DNA from: Anthostomella pinea
Taxonomy: Eukaryota > Ascomycota > Sordariomycetes > Xylariales > Xylariaceae
Assembly: GCA_963556695.1 (NCBI GenBank)
Contig: CAUWAG010000018.1
Span: 2,232,001 to 2,296,000 of the forward strand
Length of the DNA stretch: 64,000 nt
Direction: 5' to 3'
The notes under the pieces are model-generated. The model was not told the DNA's origin, searched no databases, and worked only from the letters and a program-made list of their open reading frames with translations. The position numbers and the translations under genes were made by a program. Below, piece after piece: positions 45,887 to 57,572 of the stretch (positions are counted from its first letter, which is position 1; each line of letters opens with the position of its first letter).

Positions 45887-46626
45887 ATGGCTTCACTATT
45901 TAGCGCCGAGCAGAACCTCTCCTACTTCACCGTCAGTCACCCTTCTGTCACACAGGCGCACGTCCAGTTGTTGAGGGCCTTGAACTGACTTTCATTCCAG
46001 GTCCCGGTGGCGCTCATCCTGGTACGTTGGTCCGTCCACGAGGAAAAGGCGCGATATGGTTCGCAGAGGTCTTCTAGAGTGAGGCGATGCGATGAGCCAC
46101 AAGAACAACCGTGAAGAGTGAGGAACCGCTTGCTGACCGACCTCGACTGTGACAGGCCTTGCTACCCCGGGTCTACTCGGGGCTCTCGGGGCCTGGGTCG
46201 AAGATCTTCGACGGCACGAACCCGCGGAAGTTCTCGGAGCAGCTGGAGAAGTCCGAACTCGACAAGCAGGTAGGTTCAAATTCCACGACGGCGGGTCGCT
46301 CCTTACGGTCTGCTAGCTTTACTGACAAAGACACCACCGTGCCGTAGCTCGTCCAACGCCTCCAGCGCGCCGAGGCGGCCGGCGCAAACGCGTTCGAGGG
46401 ACTGCCGCTGTTCGCGGCCGCCGTGGTCGCCGGCAACTCGGCCGGGCTGCCGACCGCGACCCTGAACGCGCTCTCGGTGGGCTACATCGCCAACCGCGTT
46501 GTGTACACCTGGTACTACATCTGGATCTCGAGCAACCGAAGGATGGCGAGCTACAGGCCGCTTGTCTGGAGCGTTGGGGTCGCGTGCATCATGACTCTGT
46601 TCGTGAAGGCTGGACTGCAGCAGTAG
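45887..46626 (+). CDS. MAPEG-family membrane protein
   Basis: Four exons are 45887-45931, 46001-46021, 46156-46269 and 46348-46626, giving 152 residues, the usual MAPEG size. The second exon is only 21 bases (VPVALIL) but completes helix 1 (YFTVPVALILALLPRVY), and all phases are zero. Introns begin GTCAGT, GTACGT, GTAGGT and end CAG, CAG, TAG. The family motif is visible as QLVQRLQRAEAAGANAFEGLPLFAAAVVAGN, with the ERxxxAxxNxxE-like pattern (RLQRAEAAGANAFE). Helices 2-4 follow (FAAAVVAGNSAGL; LSVGYIANRVVYTWYYIW; PLVWSVGVACIMTLFVKAGL). Family members bind glutathione or eicosanoids in microsomal membranes; fungal forms are mostly uncharacterised. A MITE begins 35 bases after the stop. Confidence 0.88.
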
Positions 46627-46660
46627 TCTAGGTTAGGCGCCCCTGGCCACGATACACCCG

Positions 46661-46863
46661 GCTTCATAAGTCTGCCTACGTACCATAATCGAAAAATTAC
46701 AGATCACATGTAAACAATTGGAAAATATTGGAGTAAGCATACTGTAATAAGCAGCTCATAGTTATAAAGTCGTTTTCGACGCTTGTTCCAGCGTTCTTAT
46801 TCCATTTATGATAGACGCACCTTTTGCTTGTTGGATGAGGGGTGGTACGGAGACTTGTGAGGG
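46661..46863 (+). mobile_element. MITE copy A (about 203 bases)
   Basis: Ends are inverted: CTTCATAAGTCTGCCTAC at 46662-46679 against GTACGGAGACTTGTGAGGG at 46845-46863. The interior matches MITE copy B (48205-48402) read in the opposite direction. Shared pieces include ACATGT-AAAC, AATAAGCAGCT, CTTATTCC-type and TTG-TGGATG-GGTGGT blocks. No coding capacity. It sits directly 3' of the MAPEG gene and may lie in its transcript end. Confidence 0.75.
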
Positions 46864-47224
46864 TTTAGTGTAACGCATATATCGACTGATCACAGCAGAT
46901 ATCGACGTCTTGATGTCCTCGTCGGGTGCACAATAATTGATTTCGCGTTATGCCAAGGATGAAGTCTTCGGAGACTGGTTGATGAAGCGTAACGTTAAAT
47001 CGCGAAGCGTTTGTCAAGGTTGGGCGCGAAATGACTCACCCCGTAGGAACTCTCGGAGAAAGGGCAAGTCTGCCTACCTATCTTATACGTAGGTATCATT
47101 GCCTCCCTCTACACATTGTTTCGAGTCATCTATCCACTGTTTCGAGTCATCTATCCATACGCACTTCCACCACTAAAGCCAATCAATTACTTCTACCCAC
47201 AATCCAGCTTCCAGGCCTCCCACG
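46864..47224. other. Promoter and leader of the F-box/ankyrin gene
   Basis: No gene. A short direct repeat TTTCGAGTCATCTATCCA occurs twice in tandem near 47116-47157, in the probable leader. Confidence 0.4.
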
Positions 47225-48289
47225 ATGGATCAAATACCACCCGAGATGATCGAGGCGATCGCGCGACGCCTACCAAACCACGACGACATTGCCACCTTCG
47301 AGGCCACCTGCCGCGGCATCTATCATGAGGCCGAGCGCGTGCTCCGGCGTCGCGCTACAGCATCGCAGGATCCCAGTGTCCTGTTCTGGGCCATCAAGCG
47401 TCGCAGGATGCGCCCCATCGCCGACTTCCTGGACGCCGGCGCCGACGTGAACGCCGCATACCCGCCCTACGATGGCGAACCCCGAAAGCCTCGACCAATG
47501 TGTTTCGTGCGAGGCGTGTCTCTGCTGAACAAGACGCGAAACTGGGACCAGACAGCCCTCATGGAGGCCTGCGAGGAAGGGTGTTTCGACGTCGCGGAGA
47601 TGCTCATCAGCCGCGCCGCGGACGTCAGTTTTTGCAACTTCAACAAGGGTGGTCCGGGCGAAGGCGAGGGGCCCATCTCGCTCGCGTGCAAATACATCCA
47701 GGACCCGGCATACGACAGTCACGAGCGCTGGGACATACTCCGGCTGCTGCTGCGCCAGGTCAACGACCTGCACGCCGCGTGTCCGCGGCTCGTGCCCGTG
47801 CTCGGCGCGCAGCTGAACTGCCTCAACGCGGCCGCGGTCGAGATCCTGGCCGCACGCTGCAGGCCAGACTCGTTCACGAGGTACAACTTCGTGTACCTCG
47901 CCGAGCTCGCGCAGCTGGGCTGGACGTACAGAGAACTAGACGTCCGTCCAGACTGCCGCGGCCGCATGAGGCGCTGCATGGCGGTACTGGTCGAAACGGA
48001 CCGGGAACGGCATCTTGTGCATGATGGCTGGTCGCTCCTCTCGTGGGTCCAGATGGAGGGGAGCCCGGTGGAAAACATCGAGCTGATCCTCAGGCTGGGG
48101 GCTTCGCCCCACGCTATGTATTACTCGGGCCGGAGTACGCGGAGCGGTTGGGGAGATGGGACGTCGCTCAGTTGCTCGTTGAATACGGCGCATGCTACAT
48201 TGAACCCTCATAAGTCTCCGTACACCACCCATCCAGCAAAACAACGGTATTCGTCAAATCGGAATAACCATGATAGAATAAGCATTTAA
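47225..48289 (+). CDS. F-box-like/ankyrin-repeat protein with altered C-terminus
   Basis: One exon of 354 residues. The N-terminus MDQIPPEMIEAIARRLPNHDDIATFEATCRGIYHEA resembles an F-box. Ankyrin-like helices follow (SVLFWAIKRRRMRPIADFLDAGADVNAA; QTALMEACEEGCFDVAEMLISRAADVSFC; GPISLACKY...ILRLLLRQ; SPVENIELILRLGASPHA). Near 48110-48120 the ankyrin pattern stops, and the next repeat continues in another frame (PEYAERLGRWDVAQLLVEYGA), so a small indel is likely. The actual frame then enters MITE copy B at 48205, which encodes about the last 27 residues and the stop. F-box proteins recruit targets to SCF ubiquitin ligases. The N-terminal part may still function; the end is not original. Confidence 0.72.
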   Translation: MDQIPPEMIEAIARRLPNHDDIATFEATCRGIYHEAERVLRRRATASQDPSVLFWAIKRRRMRPIADFLDAGADVNAAYPPYDGEPRKPRPMCFVRGVSLLNKTRNWDQTALMEACEEGCFDVAEMLISRAADVSFCNFNKGGPGEGEGPISLACKYIQDPAYDSHERWDILRLLLRQVNDLHAACPRLVPVLGAQLNCLNAAAVEILAARCRPDSFTRYNFVYLAELAQLGWTYRELDVRPDCRGRMRRCMAVLVETDRERHLVHDGWSLLSWVQMEGSPVENIELILRLGASPHAMYYSGRSTRSGWGDGTSLSCSLNTAHATLNPHKSPYTTHPAKQRYSSNRNNHDRISI

Positions 48290-48402
48290 AGTGGCGTATT
48301 AAACCAAAGCTGCTTATTCCTGTACGGTTATTCCAGTTCTTTTTAAAGTTTCACATGTCATCTAGAATCTTGCTAACATGCGCGTACGGAGACTTGTAAG
48401 GG
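48205..48402 (-). mobile_element. MITE copy B (about 198 bases)
   Basis: Terminal inverted repeats of 19 bases are CCCTCATAAGTCTCCGTAC (48205-48223) and GTACGGAGACTTGTAAGGG (48384-48402), with two mismatches. The interior is homologous to copy A in reverse orientation. It overlaps the 3' end of the ankyrin gene and provides its stop codon. No protein of its own. Confidence 0.82.
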
Positions 48403-48614
48403 CTGTGTGTAAATGATTCTCGGACCAAGTGGACCAAGTAGACCTTTTATTAATAAGAAGCCTAATACTGTTAAAGATTGGCGTTTTTTTTATAAATAAA
48501 CTTAGGTTTCGAGTTAAAAAGACATGGAAATAAAGGGAGTTTAAGCCTGACTTATTAAGCAGTTTAAATTCGAGAAAAAAGGCTTAAAATAGTTTGAATT
48601 ATATGTTATATTAA

Positions 48615-49612
48615 ACCTTTATAAGTCTTTATATACTACCCGCTTTAATAAACGACAGTAAATTTATCGAATTAAAATAAGTAAATAAAAATAAGCATTA
48701 AGAGTATAATGTAGATGACAAGCGAGCTGCGAGGTGGGGCTTTTATATTAAAAAAGTCGGTGCGCTAATTTTTAACTTGGCGAAAAAAAATCGAAAAGAT
48801 CTCGGACCTTTTTTTTAAAGGTTTATAATTTGAAAAATATGTCAATGTCACTTTTTCTAGGTTTATAGCTATTTTATTGTAAGATTTACTTCCAAATAGG
48901 CTAAAACTGTCACGAAGCATAAATATGGAGTGGACGTAACAGTCCTGCTTTCACTACGTACGTGTAAGAATCTCTCGGTGAAGAGGGAAAGAAGGGATCT
49001 GGCCCACCAGCTAATCTAGTAGCAGTTAAGGCAACACGTCCTGTGCGCCAGGTCACCTGATGCAGCGCACTGATCACTGCAGATGGGGTGTCAGACCTGA
49101 TGGGAGGTCAGACCATCACAAAAACTACCTTTATAAAAAAGCTTTTTCAAGATGCACAGGCTATTAAATCAGCGGAAAACAATTGTTATTTATTATTATT
49201 ATTTATGGAAAAGGCTACATTAAATGCAGTAGGTCCGATATTTTTCTGATTTTTTTTAAAAGGTAGACGCACGGTTACGCACCGACTTTTTATATATAAA
49301 AGCTGTTGAATACACGGATGTTGATTGATTCTATTGATTGTTCTGCTCTGCGTGCAGAGATTGATCATCTGTCTTCTTGGTGGGTCAGATGCCCTGTGCG
49401 TCTCTGCCCCACTGGAGATCTTCCGGTGTCTATCTCCGGCTCCCATTCAACAAAAGCATCACCTCGCAGCTCGCTTATATTCGCAGCTCGCTTGTCATCT
49501 ACGTTATATTAAATTAAAACTACTTCTTTTTATATGCTTATTTTAATATATTTAACCATTTTACTAGTAATTTAAAATCATACTAATATATGCGTACGAA
49601 GACTTATAAGGG
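48615..49612. mobile_element. AT-rich element C with long inverted arms, related to the MITEs
   Basis: The left end CCTTTATAAGTCTTTATAT (48617-48635) is a C-to-T-changed version of the MITE end. The right end is GTACGAAGACTTATAAGGG (49594-49612). Further in, GTAGATGACAAGCGAGCTGC at 48711-48730 recurs inverted at about 49483-49502, so the arms are about 120-150 bases long. The interior is strongly AT-rich with TTTTTAT-type runs and no open frame. C-to-T drift and AT-richness fit repeat-induced point mutation. A direct repeat CGCAGCTCGCTT occurs twice in the right arm. Confidence 0.65.
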
Positions 49613-50908
49613 CTTGATATAGTAAAGGTTTATATTAAGTAGTAAACGCCTATACTTGCATAAAGGGGCGATTTTTTTGTGATGACTAATTATCTCAGAA
49701 ATAGAGACATCTACTCCATTCCTATCTATACCACATTGTTACGAGAATACAAATGACGCGTTAATACCTTAGCAGGTACGAGCACATAAATAGTTGCTTA
49801 TGGCTGTATAACCAGTGCTAACATGGCCACTCCGTCCTCTACACACGATCCAGATATTTCATCCCGAAAGGCGCGACTGCCGCCTGAGTGTAAAAGACGA
49901 ACAGCCTACCTATACACTGAGAGCTGCATATCGAGTCTCAAACCGTACCACTTACAAGCCCGAAAATCATCGAGATCATGTTTCTGCGAGAAGCGAGGCG
50001 CACCCGCATATCACGATACATGACCACCTTCAAGCTCAGCAGCTCCGTCCCGTACACTATCGAGTGAAGATTCGCCCAGTCGGTCGGGTTATCCGACCAG
50101 GGGTGTGTGTCAGTCGTGGGCTAACGGGTTCAGACCAGACACACCATCGCTGTATGCTGCGTCATCCCGCTTCATGGCAATCGCACTGGCATATTGTGAT
50201 CAATGCTGAAGCCAGTCCTCCGACAGCGTCCTAGGGTCCAAGACTTGTGATTTATCAGCAGGACCCATGACCACGGGAGGTTTCGTGACTTATCGTGTTT
50301 CATTGAGACCGGACATTCAGACACAGACCCGGCGTGTTGGTAGCTTCGCGCTCTTCTTCTTCTTCTAGTGGCCGTTACGCCAGTCTAAACTAGTGCAGTG
50401 CGCCGGACTGGCCGGTCGGTTGGTTCGTCAGGGACTGCCGGGAGTTCGGTATGTTTCTGGAGTAATATTTGGCCTGTGGCTACAGTAGTCGAAGACTCGT
50501 ATCGACTGCGAAACCATAGGAAGCGTCCAGCGCAGAGCGAGGGGATGATCCTGGGTAGAGTTCAACGATCGAGATGAGTTCTTCCTTTACTGGGTCCGAG
50601 CAGGACCACATGTTGAGGGTCAAGTGGCTTCCCGCCATCAGCAATGATGCTTCATCACAGTCTCAGCCAACTCACTAGGTAACCTGGAATCATGAAGGGT
50701 TGGGTGTGAAATGGAGCCAAATTGTGAACTTCCAAGGTCGAAAGTACTGATATGTTCAAGGCAATTATTATTGAATTAACACTGTCCATCAAGATCCCGC
50801 TGTCTGGATAACCATGCCGCGTATGTCAAGCACCGCCTGCGCCTGTAACTCCTGAGTCTATCATTAACACCCTCGCCAATTAAGAAGCCAGCCGCGAGCA
50901 ACTATGGC
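49613..50908. other. Intergenic region, AT-rich at left, no gene seen
   Basis: Overlapping short frames at 49815-50234 have no recognisable content. The region ends at the stop codon of the minus-strand aquaporin gene. Confidence 0.4.
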
Positions 50909-52676
50909 TTAAACAACGCTACCGTCCGCCGACTGGTAGTTCTGAAGTGATGGCATATCCTTCGGCATATCCTTCTTATTCTTGAGCTCGGCCATCTTCT
51001 CAGGGTTCTGGGTCGGATCGTTGAGCGGATCGCCGTCTGCACCCGGGTTGGCCATCTACGTTTCATTAGCAGGGAAGGCCTCCATATAGCAGAGGATAAT
51101 AAGCACTCACTTCATACTCAAGCATCTTGATGAACCGATAGAAGGCGACAGCGATCAGAGCACCAACTAAGGGACCGACCCCTGGATCAGATCAGCATGT
51201 GAGCGAGCAGTCGGAACACGGTCTGAGGTACTAACAGTAAATCCAGTGTTCCTCGTCAAAAGTCAGAGTGATCACACACGGCCCAAAACTTCGAGCAGGA
51301 TTGAGTGAGCCGCCTGTGAATTGCACGCCGACCAACTCGCCAATGAACAAGGCCAGGCCGATTCCCACGGGTGCGATGAAAGTGGCGCGATGCTTCTCCT
51401 TGGCCAACATGAAGATCGTAAACACCAATTCTGCAGTGAGTATTGCCTCTAATATGACACCTTGTGCAACCGTCGCGCCGCCAGTCAGTGTCGTTCGGAC
51501 ATTGAAGTTTTCCGGCAGTAAGAAGCGGACAACAACGGACGCCAGCAGCGAGCCCGCTATCTGTGCCACGAATAGGCATAGAGCCCTAGTAAGGGAGACG
51601 GCCCCGACTAGCAGCATACCAAAGGTAACAGCAGGGTTGAACAGGCCGCCGCTGATACGGAAGAATATCCTGGTAGCAAATCAGAGTCAGTAATTACTCC
51701 TTCGGGGTTTTGCCAAGAAAAGAGGAGTCGTAATGCGTATCTCGGGAGCAAGGCTCTTAAGACAGGCTTGAAGAGGAAGTTCGCGCCCAAGACATGGCCA
51801 TATGGGGTAATACGAGACTCGAAAATGTACATACCACACGTTTACCATAAGCGAGAAGCCGAAGATGAGCGAGATGTACAGAAGAACCGCGACATTGAAA
51901 CCTGTCGCGGCCCCCGTGGTCGAGTTCGAGTCGGCGCTACTCGAGCCGGCGTCCGACTGGATGTTGGCGACCTCGGTGCCGGCGAAGGCAAAAAGCAGGA
52001 ACATCGTGGTGCCGATGAACTCGCCTATCGTCGCGACGAAGTGGTTCTTGAAGTTGGAGTTCATCCACTGCGTCAATGGTATTCGCAGGATTTCGCCCTT
52101 CTCCTCCTTGCTGAGGTTCTTCCAGTCCACCTTCGGGCCGGAGTCGGCGGTGCCGGCGTGGCCGAAGCCCATCTCGATGTCCCGCGAGCGCTGGGAGCGG
52201 GGAGAGTGGTCGAAGTAGGGCTGGGAAGGGGAAAACGGGCCGGGCCCTCCGTCGAGGTCTTCCTGGTGATATGGCCTATTCATATACGAGCGCGGAGGAC
52301 GTCGACCGCGGACACTGGGGTGACGTCGAGTGTATGCATCTGGATGCCGCCATTCCTCGCGGTAGTAATCGCGGTCTGATTCTGACTCACGGTAGGCGTA
52401 GTCATCGTCCCACTCCTCTCGCATTGGCCTGGTGGAGCGAAATGAGGCAGACGACACTGGCACGTCAAAGTCTGGGGATATACCAGGGGCATCGTGAGAC
52501 CTTCTGCTGGGTCGATACGGGATCCGAGCAGGAGGAGCCCGCGAGGTCGATCGCCCGCTTGGGGGTGAAGTGGGTGGTAGAGCCCCTCCGGATTCCGACT
52601 TCCGGAGTGGAAGCTTGGGCGTAGCGGCGACCGATGGAGGCAGTGCTTCTGGCACAGGAGTATTGCTAATAGACAT
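50909..52676 (-). CDS. Aquaporin/aquaglyceroporin (MIP family) with long N-terminal extension
   Basis: Four exons on minus are 52676-51835, 51669-51236, 51181-51111 and 51055-50909, giving 497 residues. Donors are GTATGT, GTTAGT, GTGAGT; phases agree. The first 190 residues are a hydrophilic, Arg/Ser/Pro/Asp-rich cytosolic extension. Six helices and two half-helices follow, from FVATIGEFIGTTMFLLFAFAGTEV onward. The two pore motifs are SGGLFNPAVTF (Asn about 292) and GGSLNPARSFGP (Asn about 404). The residue after the second NPA is Arg, as in all MIPs. The second loop lacks the Asp found after NPAR in many glycerol facilitators (it reads NPARSFGP), which favours water-type pores. The C-terminus is a 70-residue hydrophilic tail. 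Transport of water or small solutes across the plasma membrane is inferred. Confidence 0.92.
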
Positions 52677-55497
52677 GGTGCCTGACTTGTGACGTGACAG
52701 AGTTGACTTTTACGGAATATCGGACAGCTACAAACTCGGGATTATGCTCAACAGCTGGGGGACGGCGCACAGCTTCTATATGATTTTGAAAGGTCGGTGT
52801 GTCCGCCAGGGGCGTCCGCACCATCCCGATGGCTGCCGACTTCAAGTCCGGGCATTCTGTCATCCACGGCGTATCGGAGGCTATGGGAGCCAGCTGTGCA
52901 GAGCCTTCCATGAAACCTATTCCGGCCTTGCTTTTGTTCCAAGGAATGAACAGGGCCAGGCTGCATTGGATGTGATCCACGGAGCCTCATGGTTGATGAA
53001 GACGCGTGTCTCAGAAAACTCACGAGACCCGGGGTATGCCCTGAAGAGTGATCGATGCTCCTCGGCCTATCGCGACATCGTATGGCTTACAGTCTCCGAC
53101 ACGGGGCGCTGGAGTGCCAAATGACGTTCAGTGGCAGTGTAAAAAAAGAAATCCATCGGAGTGAGGATCCGATAGAACATCCCTGAAAATAGGGTCCAGC
53201 TGGCTGAGCACTATGTTAAATCTCCGTGATTGGTTGCCCTACCGGGATCAACGTGGTAACTAGAAGCCAGCCTCAATGCGCCTCAGCTGAGCTACTCGCC
53301 GGCACCACGTCACACTGGCCTGACTGCGACCTACGATCGCGCTTATTCCTCCACTCTCCGCTCAGATCGATCTGCTTAAGTGAGATGAAGGAACACTAAA
53401 AAGCGCGTTGGCGTCCGAGCTCTCGTTTATCGTTCGCGACGTTTGACTTGATCAGACCCCGAAAGTGTCCACTTAGCGATATTTCAACTTGATTGCGGGC
53501 TAGTCGTATACTAGAGGATCCTCGAGAAGGGGTGGACCCCCTGAGCGCCGCCGGTGCCGAACCTTTCTCGAGGATCCTCTAGAACTTTGAATTAGTCCTT
53601 CTTCTGGTTCTAGAGCACCACTCTTTCGAAAGTGGCAGGAAGAGACGAAATCCGTTGTGGACATACTCGGGATTACGTCAAGTTTACTGCCCCTTATTCC
53701 ATCCATTATGAATGTTGCTTGGTAGTCGGCGCCACCCGATGGCCCCGTCCTCAATGCAGTGATAGATGTGGTGAAACCGTCCTGTCGGAGATTAGGGCCA
53801 TATACCCCTTTAGGAATACTCCGCTTGCTCATGAGTTCACCTCAACCCGAGCAGTTCGAGATAGCCCACTTGGACACAGTAAACAGAACCGTCCCACATC
53901 ATATCGAGAAGGACTAAGTGTCCTTAATTCTGCTATCCGGCGCGACTGAAGCGAGTAAAACCACCCACAACAATACGTACAAGTATTTATATTAATCGAA
54001 ATAGCTTCAGGAGTCCTGCTGTTGCTCTGAATGCCATCAACACGAAAGCGACGTTCGTATCTTGATGTACACTTGACAGATGTGGTAAGCTTTGAAGGCG
54101 TTAACAATGATTCACGTATAATGAAGAGGATTGCACCTCCGCAACCCAACAAAACGGTACCCATGTTAGAAGCGCGGGGTTGACGTCAAACGACTCTTCT
54201 TCTGCCGGGGGCTGCGATCACTCGAGACAGGTTCTGTTGGCTCTACACGTCTTTCCCCGAGCTTTGAATGCAAGCAATTCGATGAAGCCAGGAATCCACA
54301 AAGGAATGTAAGGATAATGATGGTAGCTAAACCGTTTTATTGACTCATCGCCGTTCGAGCCATAACTACACGAAGGAGTACGGCCGAATCCTAGACTAAT
54401 ATTCTCGTTGACTCAAGAAGCCCGGTCATGAACTCGTGATAGTTAATCAGGAACGTTGTGTGACAACAGCTAAGTAGGTAGAATTTCTCACTTCGTAGTG
54501 TTAGCCGAAGGTGAACACTGAACAGCTTGGTATCATTATCAGAAGGTCTCTCCACCTAAAGGGCGTAGGAGAATATATACACTACATCTCCCCGATGGAT
54601 TCTAAACATGAGTGAACAGGCAAATGATTCTCATAAGCGATTGCCAATCTACTTCTGGTCTAAAGACTCGCCTTGAGGGTGGTCAACAGGAAGATCCCAA
54701 ATCTTTCGATGGCTGGGGAGCTTGTACATAAGCTTCTGTTCGAGACCTGCTAGAGTCACCCGCCGCTCAAAGCCTGACAGTAGAAACTGCGCGTAGGGTG
54801 AGATCTCGTACACAGCGCCTGCCGACCTTGGTATAAATATCCTCAAGTTGACCAGTGCAGCGCTTTGGTATTTTATTGGCGGTTTCGGTGTAATGGAGGG
54901 TTTGTCTGGAGGAGTCTTGTGCTTGGCTTGCTGACCAGCTTAGCAGCCAATCGAGTCAGGTTAGCGAGTTTGCTCATAGCACCTAGATGACTGTTACTCT
55001 CGTTTTCTTGAATGAATATGTTATCACAATGGGAAGGTCAAATGTTGGCCACTGGCTAAGTGTTGCATGTATCGTGAAGGCCGAGTCTTTTGGAAAGCCT
55101 GATACAGCAGCTGATGATCTGCCGGTTCAATTGCGAATCAAGATATATTCTATACTGACAACGCTTAGCTCACGTGGGTCTGGGGCCACGTCTGCAGCAA
55201 GGGAAAGAGTTTTGCCTGGGCGAATGGTTTTCAACGCGTGAACTTATTTTTTTGCCGTAGCAGCAACACATCGCCACTTCACCTGGCCCTCACCCGGGCT
55301 TTTCACCTTTTGCTGAACCAAAGGATCTTCTGTTCTTCTCTCATACATCTTCACCCCCACCGCTTCCCTGATGCCATAAGTAAGATACGCAGTCCCTTGC
55401 ACATCGAGCCCCGTTTCGAGCCCATCAACGCTTGCTGACACCAGATAGCCACGACATCTACAATTGGCTCAGCCGGCCAGATCCGACATGGCGCGCA
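52677..55497. other. Gene-poor region
   Basis: About 2.8 kb with no supported gene. It contains the aquaporin promoter at the left, a perfect 18-base-arm hairpin at 53511-53582, and near 55380 a well-formed intron (GTAAGATACG...TTGCTGACACCAG, 55380-55445) leading into the next locus, with no upstream ATG exon that I could fix. Confidence 0.4.
53511..53582. repeat. Perfect inverted repeat (hairpin) with 18-base arms
   Basis: CTAGAGGATCCTCGAGAA (53511-53528) is the exact reverse complement of 53565-53582. The 36-base loop contains a second small hairpin GGGGTGGACCCC (53529-53540). The arms themselves contain the palindromes GGATCC and CTCGAG. Confidence 0.9.
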
Positions 55498-56728
55498 ATG
55501 TACGAATTCCATCCGCATAATGACTCGCACCAAGCCTACCTGAGCTCGCTCGGGTATGGTAGCGAGGGGCGATACCCATCACCCGAGATACCGATCTCGC
55601 CACAGGCTCTGCAGCAGCAGATAGACGAGCATGCAAGCGTGATTCTCGAGGCGTTCGAGAAGCTCAGATCATACGACAACTGCAAGGAGATCGGAAGATT
55701 CTGGGAGTTCGCCTCAAAAGGCGTCCAACGGGGGGAGATTCTGAGCAGCAGCTGTGGCGGGGGCCTTCCAGTCCACCACCGACCAGATCTGCGCGCGCTG
55801 CTTCGAGTGTTGGGGGGCTATACTCCCGAAGGTGTGAAACTGGACGATGCCGCTTATGCCGAGTTGCAAGCTCGGCTTAGCTCTTTCACGGCACAATTTA
55901 TCAACTCACAAGACCTAGCAGGCGTGCCCGCCTGCATGCCGCTTCTGTTTCGGTCGCGCCTCGCCCACCACCCGGCTGACTTCTGGCGGCGTGACTTAGA
56001 CTCCGCGTACCTTGGTTGCCATTTGCGCCTGGTTCAAGGACTCTTTCTGGCCCGGCACGTCGTGGTTTCCCGCGCCTCGCCGTCAGACCGATACGCAGAG
56101 CTGTTGTTGCTTACGAGTGATGCGATGGATGTCAACTTCGCGCTGTTACTCCGACACCAAGCCACCACACCTAGCTAAGCCGTGGTAGTACTAACACAAC
56201 AACGTCGACTATATCAATTCTTGGTGAATGGGCGGCGGCCGTAGATGATCTGATGAAGGCACCGTCATCGTCGACGACATCGTACGAATACTACCGCGCG
56301 CTCAACACAGGTAGCCCCCACACCATTGAACATGAAGACCTCCGCGTACATCTCTTTAGAGACCGCGTATGGTGTTCCCAAAGACTTGGACTGTCACAAT
56401 CCGACTGCTGGAAATTCCAGAAATGACTTTGTTGATGTACGTGAAGAGGAAAGGAAACTATGAAGCTAGCTAGAAGACAAGAACAGGTATATATAGGGGT
56501 TGACCCGTGGGGCCGTGGGGTTGTCATCTAGTGCCGTGACATGGACCTTGGCGCCATGCTCGACATCATCAGCACCATGAGCTTCCTTGCGGTAGAACAG
56601 CTGAAGGGGATGCGGCAAGACCCTGCTTCGTTCAAGGACGAGCTCGTCGATGAGTTAGAAACCCATTAGGGATGGATCTGTTGCACAGCAAGAAGGCCAA
56701 AAGGTTGCATATCTGCTGTATTGGTGTT

Positions 56729-56730
56729 GG

Positions 56731-56769
<39 letters not shown>

Positions 56770-56770
56770 C
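56729..56770. repeat. (GTT)n microsatellite
   Basis: About a dozen GTT units (TTGGTGTTGGTG then pure GTT) lie between coding-like pieces of the broken gene. The reverse strand would read as Asn or Gln runs, but no supported frame uses them. Confidence 0.85.
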
Positions 56771-57572
56771 TGGAGGTGGTGCGCAGCTGCAGTGGATGTG
56801 GGCAATATGCCAACCCAAGTGGGTCACGTGACCACGCAACAGGGTCTCGGACGAACGCGGTAAGACAGCCCCCGAGTTGCTGGCCAACCCAGGGAGCCAG
56901 GCACACGAGAAGATGTGGGGAGCTGTCATGGGGGAATCCGTGGCCTCAAAGCTCGAGGCTATTCGATATGGAGATGGACGACATCAACGCTCGAGGACTT
57001 GCGCCTCGAGTTCGCCAAACATGCACCAGCCCTACAGACCGAAGATGACCTCCCCGAGGCGTTGGAGGATGCGTTTCTCTACTCGATATTCTTCCTGAAG
57101 ACAACTCTAAAGTCCATGGTGGAAAACCTGAACAAGCGGGAGAAAATCTTTTCGGCTCCGAAACCTCGCGAGTCCTTCAGGAGGCATACTCAACCGGACA
57201 CACCGGTGACGCAGTCACGACGATCGACCTTCTCTGTGAAACCGAGTAAGAAGAAAGACGACTCGAGACGAAGTAACCACGATACTCCACCTTTTGTTCA
57301 GCCCCGGCTGTGTCTCCCAGGTGGGACTGAAAGCTCTTCTCGACGCATTGAACGTGATCACGACCAACAGCAATGAAGGCTTGGACGCTTTCGCGGCCGT
57401 TTCGGGACCCACCACTAAGGATAGAGGGAAAGTAGGGCGCAATGACGACGAAGCGCAGGGTATACTTGATGTGCTCGTCATTCAGAGACTGACGCCAATT
57501 GCCACACTGGCAGACATCCTCGACAGACTGGAAAACTTCCAGCCATGGGCTGGTAAGTTCTCCGTCGATCTA

